Shown piece after piece: positions 23,806 to 31,641 of a stretch of 39,264 bases of DNA (its first letter is position 1; every line of letters begins with the position of its first letter). Position numbers and translations under genes: made by a program. The notes under the pieces are model-generated. The model saw only the letters and a program-made list of their open reading frames with translations. It was not told where the DNA came from and searched no databases. This DNA comes from CAYTUI01 sp964441335 (GTDB lineage Bacteria > Patescibacteriota > Patescibacteriia > UBA1558 > 2-01-FULL-52-15). The DNA is taken from contig CAYTUI010000010.1 in the NCBI GenBank assembly GCA_964441335.1, positions 1 through 39,264 of the forward strand. Reading direction: 5' to 3'.

Positions 23806-23832
23806 ATTATAGCCTAGTCTATCAGACTAAGC
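23806..23832 (-). promoter_or_regulatory. -10 element with adjacent dyad
   Basis: TATAAT (minus strand, 23811-23806) is followed on the upstream side by GCCTAGTC/GACTAAGC (7 of 8 paired) at 23812-23832. It may be an operator for the envelope operon. Confidence 0.4.
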
Positions 23833-23938
23833 CAGCCGATTAAGTTTATGTCTAGGGCTTGCCAAATTACATAATCAGTGCCATATTTTAGGGGATTTTT
23901 GTTCTCTATATTCCACAATCCGCCAAAGGAGGAACAAC

Positions 23939-23983
23939 GTGTCCGAACAGAGTATAGCTGACAGTTCGTCTGCCGGTAACTGA
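23939..23983 (+). CDS. 14-codon reading frame in front of the GC-rich gene, ending in an in-frame UGA
   Basis: A perfect AAAGGAGG ribosome site (about 23925-23932) precedes GTG at 23939. The frame reads MSEQSIADSSSAGN and stops at UGA (23981-23983). The downstream gene is in the same frame, beginning TTG immediately after the UGA. It is either a leader peptide, a nonsense mutation in a longer gene, or a recoding site. Confidence 0.45.
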   Translation: MSEQSIADSSSAGN

Positions 23984-24616
23984 TTGGTTCAACGATTCAT
24001 GAGAGGGGAGATTGCCAGTCAGATCAAGAAGCTGAAGAAGATTTATGAGTCCGGGAAAAACCCCGACCATCAACTGATTGAGCTCGGTCTCCTTGATATT
24101 CTTCAGGTCGGTGAACGTGAGAGGGATGGTGGCGAGACTTTGGTTTGGGCTCTGTGGCTGGCTGGGGGTATTAACTGTTCAAAAGTGAATGAGCGCCTGC
24201 AAGAACTGGTGTACACTCGGCAACTAGTCGGACAAATCGGCTGCTATGACGATTTGCACGGTCGGGCGCTGATAGCTCTGGATGCCTGCGGTCAGCTGGA
24301 TCTGCTGGGCACCTGGTACACAGAAAGTCGTCATCATACCGATGGTTTTTTGCCTCTGGTGTTTGCTTTGCGCCGGGATCATTGCGCTGACTTTCGGGAC
24401 ATTCAAGCGCTGGCCAAGACGTTACCAACAGTTGCGCAACATCGCTTTGTCAAAGAAGTGTTGCAAGCTTGCCAAGTGGAATTGTCCGCGGAACACTTTC
24501 GGCAACTGATGCTAGTCGGCGACAGGTTGATGCGTGAGGCCACGCAGGCCTCGCCTGACAGCTTCTGGTGGCAAGAGTGGCAAGCGGCTGTGGCCGAAGT
24601 TGGCCAGGAGGTCTAG
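23984..24616 (+). CDS. Hypothetical helical protein in a GC-rich unit
   Basis: The protein is up to 210 residues from TTG 23984, or 205 from ATG 23999; neither has its own ribosome site. It is all-helical by pattern, with no transmembrane segment and no motif I recognise. Its GC content and CTG/GCC-rich codons differ sharply from the AT-rich neighbours. It carries its own strong upstream ribosome site and a very strong terminator, like the cupin unit at 35579-36103. It is probably acquired by transfer. Confidence 0.65.
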   Translation: MVQRFMRGEIASQIKKLKKIYESGKNPDHQLIELGLLDILQVGERERDGGETLVWALWLAGGINCSKVNERLQELVYTRQLVGQIGCYDDLHGRALIALDACGQLDLLGTWYTESRHHTDGFLPLVFALRRDHCADFRDIQALAKTLPTVAQHRFVKEVLQACQVELSAEHFRQLMLVGDRLMREATQASPDSFWWQEWQAAVAEVGQEV

Positions 24617-24625
24617 GTGGCCAAT

Positions 24626-24670
24626 GGCCCCGTCCGCGATACAGAAAGTGTCGGGACGGGGCCGTTTTTT
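24626..24670 (+). terminator. Strong terminator of the GC-rich unit
   Basis: A GGCCCCGTCC/GGACGGGGCC stem is followed by GTTTTTT. Confidence 0.9.
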
Positions 24671-24718
24671 ATCTAAGGAATCATTTCCATTGATTTTTCG
24701 GCATTTGATGAATGACTA

Positions 24719-24727
24719 TGATATAAT
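24719..24727 (+). promoter_or_regulatory. Extended -10 for the CYTH-kinase gene
   Basis: TGATATAAT lies 16 bases before the ATG at 24744. No clear -35 is visible. Confidence 0.5.
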
Positions 24728-24743
24728 GTGTTTATAAGTATAT

Positions 24744-26462
24744 ATGTCAGTTGATAACAATCCAGGACAATTTGAAGCCAATGAACAGTTACCGGTGGAA
24801 ATAGAACGGCGTTTTGTAATTACTAGATTACCAGATGATATTGATAAGTATGCGCACGATGATATGGAGCAAGATTATCTTTCTATCGGCGAGGATGGGT
24901 CAGAAGATCGTGTTAGAAGAAAAGGAAAGAAATTTATTCGTACTCACAAGCAGGGGTCTGGCATGGAAAGAACAGAGCAGGAAGTTGAAATATCGCCAGA
25001 ACAGTATGAAGAATTGAAAAAAAACACTGTTGGCCGTCCGATAAAAAAGACGCGATATTATATTCCCTATGGCGACAAAGTGATTGAATTAAGTATCTTC
25101 CATGAACAATTAGATGGTTTAATCACTGCTGAAGTTGAGTTTGATAGTAAAGAAGAGGCTGAAGATTTTACGCCTCCAGATTGGTTTTCCGATGAAGTTA
25201 CTGAAGACGGGAGATTTGCCGGGCAATTTTTAGCACTACACGGCGTACCCGGTGAAATTGACGATAGTAAAATTTCTCCGCCGGTATTTGAAACTGAAGA
25301 AGGTCTGGCACGGTTGATGGAAATGATTACTGAAAAAATGGATATTTCTGATCAGCCTGTACTTGTTGAAATTGCTGGCGGTTCTGCTTCAGGAAAAACA
25401 TCCCGCATCGCTGACGCAGTTAAAAAGAAATTCGGCACTGATGCTGTTTTGATGACGATGGACGATTACTATCGTGGAGCTACTTATATGAAAGGTCAGG
25501 CAGAGCAAGGTGTGAATTTAAATTGGGATCAACCCGAGGCGGTAGATATCCCCTTGGTCAGGGAACATCTCGAGCAGCTGAAGGCGGGCGAGCCAATACA
25601 AAAACCGACTTATGATTTTAAAACTGGTACGCGGGTTGGTAGTGAGACACAATACCCGGGACGCGTTGTGATTGTGGAAGGTTTATTCGCTTTAAATGAT
25701 GAAGTTTCTTCTTTGGGCGATGTTCGTGTTTTTGTTGACATCGGGCCGCATGGCAGAATAATTCGTCGTCTGATGCGTGATGTAAATCGTACCGGACAGA
25801 AACCTCAAGATATACTTAAATATTTTGCTGAAGTTGTTGAACCAATGCACGAAAAGTATATTCAGAGTACGAAGAGAAATGCGGATATCGTTATTAAAAA
25901 TGAATACAATCCCTCTATTGAAGCTCAACGCGCCGGGACTCATGAAGTTCAATTAAAGTTTCACGGCACTATTGATTCTGATGTCCTAAGAAAGGTGCAT
26001 GCCGAGAAGTTAAGCACTACGGTCCAAGTAGATCATTACTACAATCCGCGTGACAGAAATTTGGCCGCGACTGAAGAATTATTGCGAATTCGAGATGAGA
26101 ATGGGACCAAGCTACTATCATATAAAGGACCTAAGACAGAATCGTCTTTTCGTAAACGACCAAAATTTGAATTTACAATTGATCAGGATACTGAAAATAG
26201 TTTTTTGGCCATGTACGGCGACCAGATTAAAGTAATAAAAAAAGAGCGCACGCTCTATAGTGTCGATGGGGTGGTGTTTTCACTTGATGAGGTATCGGTA
26301 ATTGAGGGCGAGACAGAACAACAACTTGGTCAGTTTGTGGAAATTCGCTCGGTTGATGAGGGTAGCGAAGGTCGGGTGACGGCGGTCATTGAAAAATTGG
26401 GACTTAATATTACCGACGGATTTAAAGACTCTTATATTGAAATGGCTAATAGACTTGAATAG
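24744..26462 (+). CDS. CYTH - uridine kinase-like P-loop kinase - CYTH fusion protein
   Basis: The 572-residue soluble protein has three domains. Residues about 18-170 are a CYTH/triphosphate tunnel domain (EIERRF at 19-24, then an alternating charged tunnel). Residues about 205-395 are a uridine kinase/phosphoribulokinase-like P-loop domain (GGSASGKT at about 212-219, MTMDDYYRG, VVIVEGLF, RRLMRDVNRTG). Residues about 400-572 are a second CYTH-like domain of the CyaB type (RIRDENGTKLLSYKGP, then a KK-E-R-TLY segment). Plant TTM1/TTM2 join one such kinase to one CYTH domain. Two CYTH domains around the kinase is a different order. It should bind triphosphorylated compounds or polyphosphate; the substrate is unknown. 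Confidence 0.85.
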   Translation: MSVDNNPGQFEANEQLPVEIERRFVITRLPDDIDKYAHDDMEQDYLSIGEDGSEDRVRRKGKKFIRTHKQGSGMERTEQEVEISPEQYEELKKNTVGRPIKKTRYYIPYGDKVIELSIFHEQLDGLITAEVEFDSKEEAEDFTPPDWFSDEVTEDGRFAGQFLALHGVPGEIDDSKISPPVFETEEGLARLMEMITEKMDISDQPVLVEIAGGSASGKTSRIADAVKKKFGTDAVLMTMDDYYRGATYMKGQAEQGVNLNWDQPEAVDIPLVREHLEQLKAGEPIQKPTYDFKTGTRVGSETQYPGRVVIVEGLFALNDEVSSLGDVRVFVDIGPHGRIIRRLMRDVNRTGQKPQDILKYFAEVVEPMHEKYIQSTKRNADIVIKNEYNPSIEAQRAGTHEVQLKFHGTIDSDVLRKVHAEKLSTTVQVDHYYNPRDRNLAATEELLRIRDENGTKLLSYKGPKTESSFRKRPKFEFTIDQDTENSFLAMYGDQIKVIKKERTLYSVDGVVFSLDEVSVIEGETEQQLGQFVEIRSVDEGSEGRVTAVIEKLGLNITDGFKDSYIEMANRLE

Positions 26463-26494
26463 AAGTAAAAATAGTACTACTGTTTGATTAAATT

Positions 26495-26525
26495 TTTTGC
26501 TGAAAATCAGCAAATTATTTTTTTT
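26495..26525 (+). terminator. Terminator after the CYTH-kinase gene
   Basis: A TTTGCTGA/TCAGCAAA hairpin is followed by TTATTTTTTTT. It overlaps the 3' end of the convergent gene. Confidence 0.75.
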
Positions 26526-27231
26526 CAGGTGGGGTATATTCCTCCCCATTTAGTTTTAATTTAGCGCCAGTCGCTACCAATTTAGCGACGCGAATAGTTA
26601 TTTTTGCCTTTGCTTTCCAATGTGAAGCAGAGTTAAATTTTATAATTAACTTATGTAACTTTGGCCAGCGTTTTTTTAAATCATTCATCCTGTCTTTATT
26701 CCGAGGCAGCCAAACTTTATGGAGATGATATTGATAGCGCACAATTTCATTGAGCGCCTGATTAAAAAACAGTAGCGCGTCATTATTAGTCTCTAAACAG
26801 TCTTCAATATCTTGAATATAAGTCGCTAGGTTATAATCAGTCCACTGCTTTTGATGTTTACCCATGGCAGGGCCTCTGCGCCAAACTTTTTTTGCTTCGG
26901 TTACTAATTTTTTTAATTTTCCATTTTTGTCTTTAATAATTTGCCCGGAGACAAACATGAAAGTTGTTATGCCTCGACCATCTTTGGGCTCCTCGCGAAA
27001 TTTTTTAACTATTTGTTTTCTATCATTACAAAAGACTTCCAACCAAGTATTCTCAATTTTCCAAGTTCTGCGCCAGCGCGGTAAGCCGTCTTTTAATAGC
27101 ACAAAGAAATCCCAATCTGAATTGGTGGCTGTTTGGTTGAGAACGCGCGAACCGGACAATAAATAACCTTCAGCGCCTTTGATGGTCTGTAATTTTTCCC
27201 AGATGGCAGAGGGAATTTTAATAGTTTTCAT
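26515..27231 (-). CDS. Nucleotidyltransferase-fold protein
   Basis: The 238-residue protein has the NTase motif GSR-x9-SDWDFFV: Gly27-Ser28, then D39 and D41 as metal-binding acids. A helical C-terminal half (about 110-230) resembles a substrate-binding or HEPN-like helical domain. The C-terminus is very basic, so RNA binding is possible. It may transfer a nucleotide to an RNA, protein or small molecule; the target is unknown. The gene is monocistronic and convergent with the CYTH-kinase gene, sharing the terminator region. Confidence 0.72.
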   Translation of the reverse strand: MKTIKIPSAIWEKLQTIKGAEGYLLSGSRVLNQTATNSDWDFFVLLKDGLPRWRRTWKIENTWLEVFCNDRKQIVKKFREEPKDGRGITTFMFVSGQIIKDKNGKLKKLVTEAKKVWRRGPAMGKHQKQWTDYNLATYIQDIEDCLETNNDALLFFNQALNEIVRYQYHLHKVWLPRNKDRMNDLKKRWPKLHKLIIKFNSASHWKAKAKITIRVAKLVATGAKLKLNGEEYTPPEKK

Positions 27232-27288
27232 AAGTGTATTGTATCATATAAATTTCTTGCTGATGAGGTTGCGTAATAACCGCCTAAG

Positions 27289-28173
27289 TTAAGAAGTGTA
27301 GTACGATAAGACCAAAATTGAAACAATGGTCAGGATGACTCCCAGTAATTGTTTTATAGATAATCTTTCTCTATTTAATCCAATCCCCAGTAGTGTACTT
27401 ATAATGACATAGCTTTCAGTAATGCCAATTGTAATAGAGACTGGTATTTCTCTGACGGCAAAGGCGTAAGCTATCCAGGCGACATTATCAAAAAAACTTT
27501 GGGCCACGACTGGTCGCCAAAATTTTTTAGCCTCTAAAAATGTTTTTTTAATTCTTCCTTGCAGACCAAGCCAAACTAAACATATTACGGCAAGACCTGT
27601 ATGAATAAACCAAATTGTCAGCAAGGGCTCGGTAATTTGACTGCCTAAAGCGGTCGTGACATTCATTAAAGCAGTAAAGAAAGCGCCAATAATGGCGAGT
27701 ATAACACCCTTTTCTAGTAAAGATATTTTTTTAAATTTTTGCCACCACCGTTTGGGTCGTGATTGGACCGCTGTCAGAAGAATGCCTATAAATATTAAAA
27801 GTAATAGAAATAATTGTAAGAGCGTCGGTCTCTCAGATAAAAAGGTTATGCCTAAAATTACTGTTAGAGGTAATTCCAGGCTCATTATAGGTTCAATAAT
27901 TGAGAGCTTACCTTGGCCCAGAGCTTTAAAAAGAAGTAAGGCCGCAATGAGCGTGATAACAAACGCTATCAAAAGTACCAGTAAAGCATTGGGATTAATA
28001 AATAAGGCTGGTAGCTCATTTTTAACAAAGGGGAATATTAAGATCCCGCCTGTTAAACCGATGAAAAATAGGGAGGGGATTTCACCAATTTTTCTGATTG
28101 CCCGCTGAATAAAAAAATCGCCAAAGCCCCACGCTAATAAGGTGATGAAAGCGGCGAATAATCCAAATGACAT
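27289..28173 (-). CDS. EamA/DMT-type transporter
   Basis: The 294-residue inner-membrane protein has ten hydrophobic helices in two five-helix repeats (about 1-140 and 150-294). This is the EamA (drug/metabolite exporter) architecture, with the typical EPIMSLELPLTVILG and ITESYVIISTLLGI segments near helices 4 and 9. It is likely an exporter or permease for amino acids, sugars or nucleotides; the substrate cannot be read from sequence. It is a single-gene unit on the minus strand. Confidence 0.85.
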   Translation of the reverse strand: MSFGLFAAFITLLAWGFGDFFIQRAIRKIGEIPSLFFIGLTGGILIFPFVKNELPALFINPNALLVLLIAFVITLIAALLLFKALGQGKLSIIEPIMSLELPLTVILGITFLSERPTLLQLFLLLLIFIGILLTAVQSRPKRWWQKFKKISLLEKGVILAIIGAFFTALMNVTTALGSQITEPLLTIWFIHTGLAVICLVWLGLQGRIKKTFLEAKKFWRPVVAQSFFDNVAWIAYAFAVREIPVSITIGITESYVIISTLLGIGLNRERLSIKQLLGVILTIVSILVLSYYTS

Positions 28174-28262
28174 AGTTATTTTATACCAGATGTTGTTTTT
28201 TAAGCAGTGGCTAGTAGTGGGGTCGGGGCTGACTCAAATAATTTACTACCTAAGACGTTCTA

Positions 28263-28559
28263 TCATCTTGGACTTCTTCTAAATTGAGTTTTATTAAGCT
28301 GTTCCAACATATCCAGAGTCGCGGTCACCGAAAGGTTTGTCGTATTTAATAGGACAAGTCGATCAACATATTTAGCCAAAAATGGAGTTATGAATTCGTC
28401 TCCCCAAGATGGAGAAAAAGTATTAACCCCCTCAAAGTCCAGCTCTAGTTTTTCAGAATAGTTCATTTCTGCGACAGTAGGTTGTATAGCCGCAAAAGCC
28501 TCGCGTCCGTCTTCACGCGAAGTTAATGTTGTGCCAAATTTTTTTAAATATATACGCAT
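28263..28559 (-). CDS. STAS-like domain protein (DUF4325)
   Basis: The 98-residue soluble protein has SREDGRE, LELDFEGVNTFSPSWGDEFI and a following helix, which match the DUF4325 STAS-like pattern. STAS folds act as antagonists of HATPase-type switch proteins, classically as SpoIIAA against SpoIIAB. It lies 8 bases behind the MerR-HATPase gene and should be its partner. The Ser residues in NTFSPSWGDE sit where anti-anti-sigma factors carry the phosphorylated Ser, so phosphorylation by the partner is a testable idea (inference). The stop is TGA. Confidence 0.78.
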   Translation of the reverse strand: MRIYLKKFGTTLTSREDGREAFAAIQPTVAEMNYSEKLELDFEGVNTFSPSWGDEFITPFLAKYVDRLVLLNTTNLSVTATLDMLEQLNKTQFRRSPR

Positions 28560-28567
28560 TGTATTAA

Positions 28568-29308
28568 TTAATACTCTATAATTACTAAACAGCCTCGCAA
28601 GCTATCAGTCGTTTGTGTAATATTTAATTCGTTTGTCTTCCTCATTAAGTTTAAGACCGCATCTCCGGAATGAAAATAAAGTTTCATGCTATCATTTCGT
28701 TCAATAATGCCCCGGACATATTTTAAACCGTTGCCTCGGCGTTCGGGGCTTCTGCCCGATATAACTTCAGTAAAGGCAACTTGGAGTGCCTGGGTATCAT
28801 TAGCCAACTCTTTTTTTATGCGTTGTAGTGTTTTTAGAATCCCTTGTCCTCGGTCAGCCAAGATAATTTTTCTTTCTCCCAAACAATAGCCGAAAAATAT
28901 ACCAGGTATGTCGGGCCAATTCCCAAGGTTATGATCATATGAATTATTGCCAATTTCTCCCGCCATCGACACAATTAATGAGTAATCTTCCTCAAATTTA
29001 CTATCCCTTATTAAAGCACTCTCAAGCTTTGACAGTCGCGCTTTAAAAATTGATCGGTCAGCGCAGTAAAAACGCGGGAGTATAATTGGAGCTTCTTTCT
29101 CCGAAGCCCAGCGGATCGCCAGACGCAAAAGATACTTAAAATTTTCAGACAGGAAATTTTCAATGTCGTCAGTAGTGTAATATCTATGGCCGGTTGAGCT
29201 TACACGATTAGAGGGTAGCTTTCCCTGATTGCTGTCCCACCGGCGTAACGTCTGTGGGTTTATGCCCAGCAGTAGAGCTGTCTCTCCAATGGATAATTGT
29301 GAGTTCAT
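28568..29308 (-). CDS. MerR-type HTH fused to a HATPase (anti-sigma/GHKL-like) domain
   Basis: The 246-residue protein has an N-terminal MerR-type winged helix (about 4-55, with SIGETALLLGINPQTLRRWD). A spacer follows, then a GHKL ATPase domain with N-box EIGNNSYDHN at 118-127, ADRGQGI at 151-157 and RRGNGLKYVRG at 190-200. There is no HisKA helix, so it is not a histidine kinase. The kinase would switch with the STAS-like partner 8 bases downstream. Here the switch protein binds DNA itself rather than a sigma factor. Direct repeats at 29384-29484 upstream are its likely operator (inference). Confidence 0.8.
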   Translation of the reverse strand: MNSQLSIGETALLLGINPQTLRRWDSNQGKLPSNRVSSTGHRYYTTDDIENFLSENFKYLLRLAIRWASEKEAPIILPRFYCADRSIFKARLSKLESALIRDSKFEEDYSLIVSMAGEIGNNSYDHNLGNWPDIPGIFFGYCLGERKIILADRGQGILKTLQRIKKELANDTQALQVAFTEVISGRSPERRGNGLKYVRGIIERNDSMKLYFHSGDAVLNLMRKTNELNITQTTDSLRGCLVIIEY

Positions 29309-29350
29309 TAATTTCTCATAATGTTTATCTTCCTCATTTATTGTAACAGA

Positions 29351-29484
29351 TTATGTACATTTATACAAGTTTTTAGAGAGCAAATCTATACATTTTTATT
29401 ATAAAAATGTTGGATTTATTGATAATATGGTTATCAATCTATACATTATTGTATATTTGTTTTAATCTAATCTATACATTTTTA
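29351..29484. promoter_or_regulatory. Three direct repeats (ATCTATACATTTTTA) upstream of the MerR-HATPase gene
   Basis: ATCTATACATT recurs at 29384, 29437 and 29470, with a weaker relative (TATGTACATTTATAC) near 29352. The flanking DNA from 29309 to 29594 is otherwise AT-rich without a gene. Spacings are 53 and 33 bases. Confidence 0.6.
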
Positions 29485-29594
29485 GTAGAATTAACATTTT
29501 GTTAATTGTATACCGCCGCGAAATACTATCATTTTGGTGCGCTATTAGGTGTAAATCTGAACTGGAGGAATGCCGCTCTACTTTAGAAAATCAC

Positions 29595-29618
29595 AAAACC
29601 CGTCCTTTAGAGACGGGG
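29595..29618. repeat. Hairpin repeat upstream of the HAD gene
   Basis: A 24-base hairpin sequence (CCCGTC/GACGGG around CTTTAGA, with flanking AAAA and TTT) is identical to 30319-30342. It could act as a terminator. Together the two copies bracket the HAD gene in direct orientation. Confidence 0.7.
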
Positions 29619-29699
29619 TTTCGTGGTGGGCTAATGGGCTATGGGGCGATTAGACAAGAGGGTTAAGAAACTTTTGCCTTAATATGCTATCATTTAACT

Positions 29700-30308
29700 A
29701 TGTCATTCAAAGCTATAGGATTTGATTATGGTGGTGTCGTTGCTGGTCCGGTTGGTAAAGAGTTTAACAGACGCGTTTGCGAATTTTTGGAGGTTGGTCT
29801 TGACCAGTATCATCGGACGTATTTTAAATTTAACCATCTCATGAATAACGGTCAGGTTACCGGTCCTGAGATGTGGCGAATGGTGCTTGATGATTTAGGT
29901 AAGAGCGAACGATTTGATAAATTTATTGAGTTCCAATCAAAAATTGGACATCACGAAGTCCACCTAAATGTAATCGAGCTAATTGATAGACTTCGAAAAA
30001 ATGGTTACAAGGTCGGGCTACTAACAAACAACACTATAAAGACAGCAAACTATATCCGCACAACAGACTTGGTAAATCATTTTGATGTCTGTGTAATGTC
30101 TGCCGAGATTGGCATAAGTAAACCAGACCCTAAGATATTTGAATATTTTTTTTTCAAGTTGGATGTTGCACCTCATGAGGCCATTTTTATTGACGATTAT
30201 GAAAAGAGTCTTTCAACGGCCAAAGAGGTTGGTTACCATCCGATTTTTTTTGATAATTATGCTGATCTTATTAACCAACTTGAATTACTAGGTATAAGCG
30301 TCAACTAA
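29700..30308 (+). CDS. HAD-superfamily hydrolase
   Basis: The 202-residue soluble protein has motif I FDYGGVV with nucleophile D9, motif II LLTNN at about 105-109, motif III lysine in GISKPDPK, and motif IV FIDDYEKS. The second motif I acid (DxD) is Gly, as in many FDxGGV subfamily members. The cap is a helical insert at about 15-85. It is a phosphatase or haloacid-type hydrolase of unknown substrate. It forms a single-gene unit between two identical hairpins (29595 and 30319), a possible exchangeable cassette. Confidence 0.88.
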   Translation: MSFKAIGFDYGGVVAGPVGKEFNRRVCEFLEVGLDQYHRTYFKFNHLMNNGQVTGPEMWRMVLDDLGKSERFDKFIEFQSKIGHHEVHLNVIELIDRLRKNGYKVGLLTNNTIKTANYIRTTDLVNHFDVCVMSAEIGISKPDPKIFEYFFFKLDVAPHEAIFIDDYEKSLSTAKEVGYHPIFFDNYADLINQLELLGISVN

Positions 30309-30318
30309 CTTTTAACGT

Positions 30319-30342
30319 AAAACCCGTCCTTTAGAGACGGGG
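30319..30342. repeat. Hairpin repeat downstream of the HAD gene
   Basis: The copy is identical to 29595-29618. Here it lies 11 bases past the HAD stop, where it can serve as its terminator. Confidence 0.7.
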
Positions 30343-30400
30343 GTTAAAATTACGTGACTAGATGCTAGATTAAAACTTTGCAGGACTGCAGTGAAGGCTT

Positions 30401-30922
30401 TTATTCAATTTCAACAGGCTCATAATTACTTAATAACATCTCCTCATCGCCAATAATATATCTATCCGACGTTAACTCACCATTCTCGTCAAGTGATACA
30501 ACGAGCATGCAGTTTTCGCTACCATCTTGAGTGGCTGGCTCCTCATGAGTGCTCCAGGGTGCTAAAATCCTAATAGGTTTATTAAAAGGATTTTTTAAAG
30601 CCAGAATTTTTCTTTCTCGTGCTACATAGCCGCCCTGACCGTCCGCTTCATACAATGAATCAAACTTGGCTTGAGAAAAGACAAATTGCTCTCCTTTTGA
30701 TCCGGTAATTTTCCAATCGCCGGGTTTGCCGAGCTTGCTTGATTCTTGTGTTCCATCCGGTAACCTTGTTTCAACCAGCTCTTCCGCTTCTAATTTTTGA
30801 GCGTGTTTTATAGGTTCAATTTTTCTTTTATACAAACGCCCAGATACTCGCCATCTGTCAATCAGGTCTTGTCCTTTAGTATCAATAAATACAGGTTCGC
30901 TTTCGGTTGATCTGTTTTCCAT
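30401..30922 (-). CDS. PGDYG-like domain protein
   Basis: The protein is 173 residues from ATG 30922; a longer frame to 30955 is open but less natural. The centre, KPGDWKITGSKGEQFVFSQA followed by FDSLYE, resembles the PGDYG family, found in phages and bacteria and without known function. The rest is polar, with no membrane segment. It is one of several small soluble genes of unknown role around the tRNA-His gene. Confidence 0.6.
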   Translation of the reverse strand: MENRSTESEPVFIDTKGQDLIDRWRVSGRLYKRKIEPIKHAQKLEAEELVETRLPDGTQESSKLGKPGDWKITGSKGEQFVFSQAKFDSLYEADGQGGYVARERKILALKNPFNKPIRILAPWSTHEEPATQDGSENCMLVVSLDENGELTSDRYIIGDEEMLLSNYEPVEIE

Positions 30923-30977
30923 AATTTTGATAAAAATAAATTTTTCGCCGGCCACACCCCCATCAGCGTTTGGTTGA

Positions 30978-31052
30978 TGGGGCGGTCAAAGGGAATTGAA
31001 CCCTTATAACCGGGACCACAACCCGGTGTTCTACCATTGAACTATGACCGCC
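30978..31052 (-). tRNA. tRNA-His(GTG), CCA encoded
   Basis: The anticodon loop TTGTGGT (GTG) sits on a CCGGG/CCCGG stem. The acceptor includes the extra G-1 paired with C73, the histidine identity element. The T arm is AAGGG/CCCTT with loop TTCAATT. CCA is encoded at 30980-30978. Confidence 0.95.
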
Positions 31053-31071
31053 GAAAAATCTATTTTTTTAA

Positions 31072-31086
31072 GAACTATGACCGCCG
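31072..31086 (-). pseudogene. Duplicated 5' end of tRNA-His
   Basis: Fifteen bases identical to the tRNA-His 5' end (31039-31053), placed 33 bases upstream of it. This is another tRNA fragment beside an intact tRNA. Confidence 0.6.
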
Positions 31087-31101
31087 CTTTGAATACGTTT
31101 T

Positions 31102-31536
31102 TTAGATTTTATATTTTTCAAGCAACTTAATATACGCGAAACCTTTTGTAATCATCCTTTTAGCATTGGGCCAAACAAAGCTATAATCGTCTATTTCATC
31201 TTCACTGATCCATTTAGCTTGGCAATGCTCATGACTCAATTTTATTTCCTGATCTTTTATATCAATCAAAGTAGCGGTGGCGCAAACAGGTACGTCTGGA
31301 TTCCAGGTGTCATAATCTATAACTGTTATAATGTCAAAATCCTGACAGTTAATTTCTTCCTTTATTTCTCTACGAAAGGCTTCTGGTCCTAATTCGCCCT
31401 TATCTATTCTACCACCGGGCAGACCCCAACCTGTGTGATCAAAAAATTCAATTATCAAGCACTTGCCACCCCTTATAATTATTGCAGCTTGTGATATGAC
31501 AAATCGTTCATTCTTTGAAAAGTCAACTTTGAACAT
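31102..31536 (-). CDS. Nudix hydrolase
   Basis: The 144-residue soluble protein has a full Nudix box: GGRIDKGELGPEAFRREIKE followed by EIN (GX5EX7REUXEEXGU). It cleaves nucleoside diphosphates linked to another moiety; the substrate is not predictable. ATG 31536 is chosen because the upstream extension to 31620 crosses the palindrome/tRNA fragment zone. It lies between tRNA-His and the tRNA-Arg array on the same strand. Confidence 0.92.
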   Translation of the reverse strand: MFKVDFSKNERFVISQAAIIIRGGKCLIIEFFDHTGWGLPGGRIDKGELGPEAFRREIKEEINCQDFDIITVIDYDTWNPDVPVCATATLIDIKDQEIKLSHEHCQAKWISEDEIDDYSFVWPNAKRMITKGFAYIKLLEKYKI

Positions 31537-31607
31537 AACCTTATGGTAGTTTTTGTAAGAGTGATTTATTTTACCTTTATTGGTCTGGCGAAACGCCACG
31601 AGCGAAG

Positions 31608-31631
31608 TCCAATCAGCCAATGGCTGATGGA
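31608..31631. repeat. Palindrome TCAGCC/GGCTGA beside the tRNA array
   Basis: TCCA-A-TCAGCC-AAT-GGCTGA-TGGA. The core matches the palindrome inserted in the T loop of remnant C (332-346), linking the two tRNA-Arg clusters 31 kb apart. Confidence 0.65.
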
Positions 31632-31641
31632 CGAGTCGAGT

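Noticed and set aside
23939..24616. Alternative genetic code with UGA as glycine (Gracilibacteria/Absconditabacteria)
   Set aside because: None of the long conserved genes has an internal UGA, and UGA is used as a stop in the cNMP-GAF, RpiB-RPE, STAS and cupin genes, so code 11 fits.
29595..30342. Integron-type attC cassette
   Set aside because: The bracketing repeats are short hairpins in direct orientation with no R/L core sites or integrase nearby.
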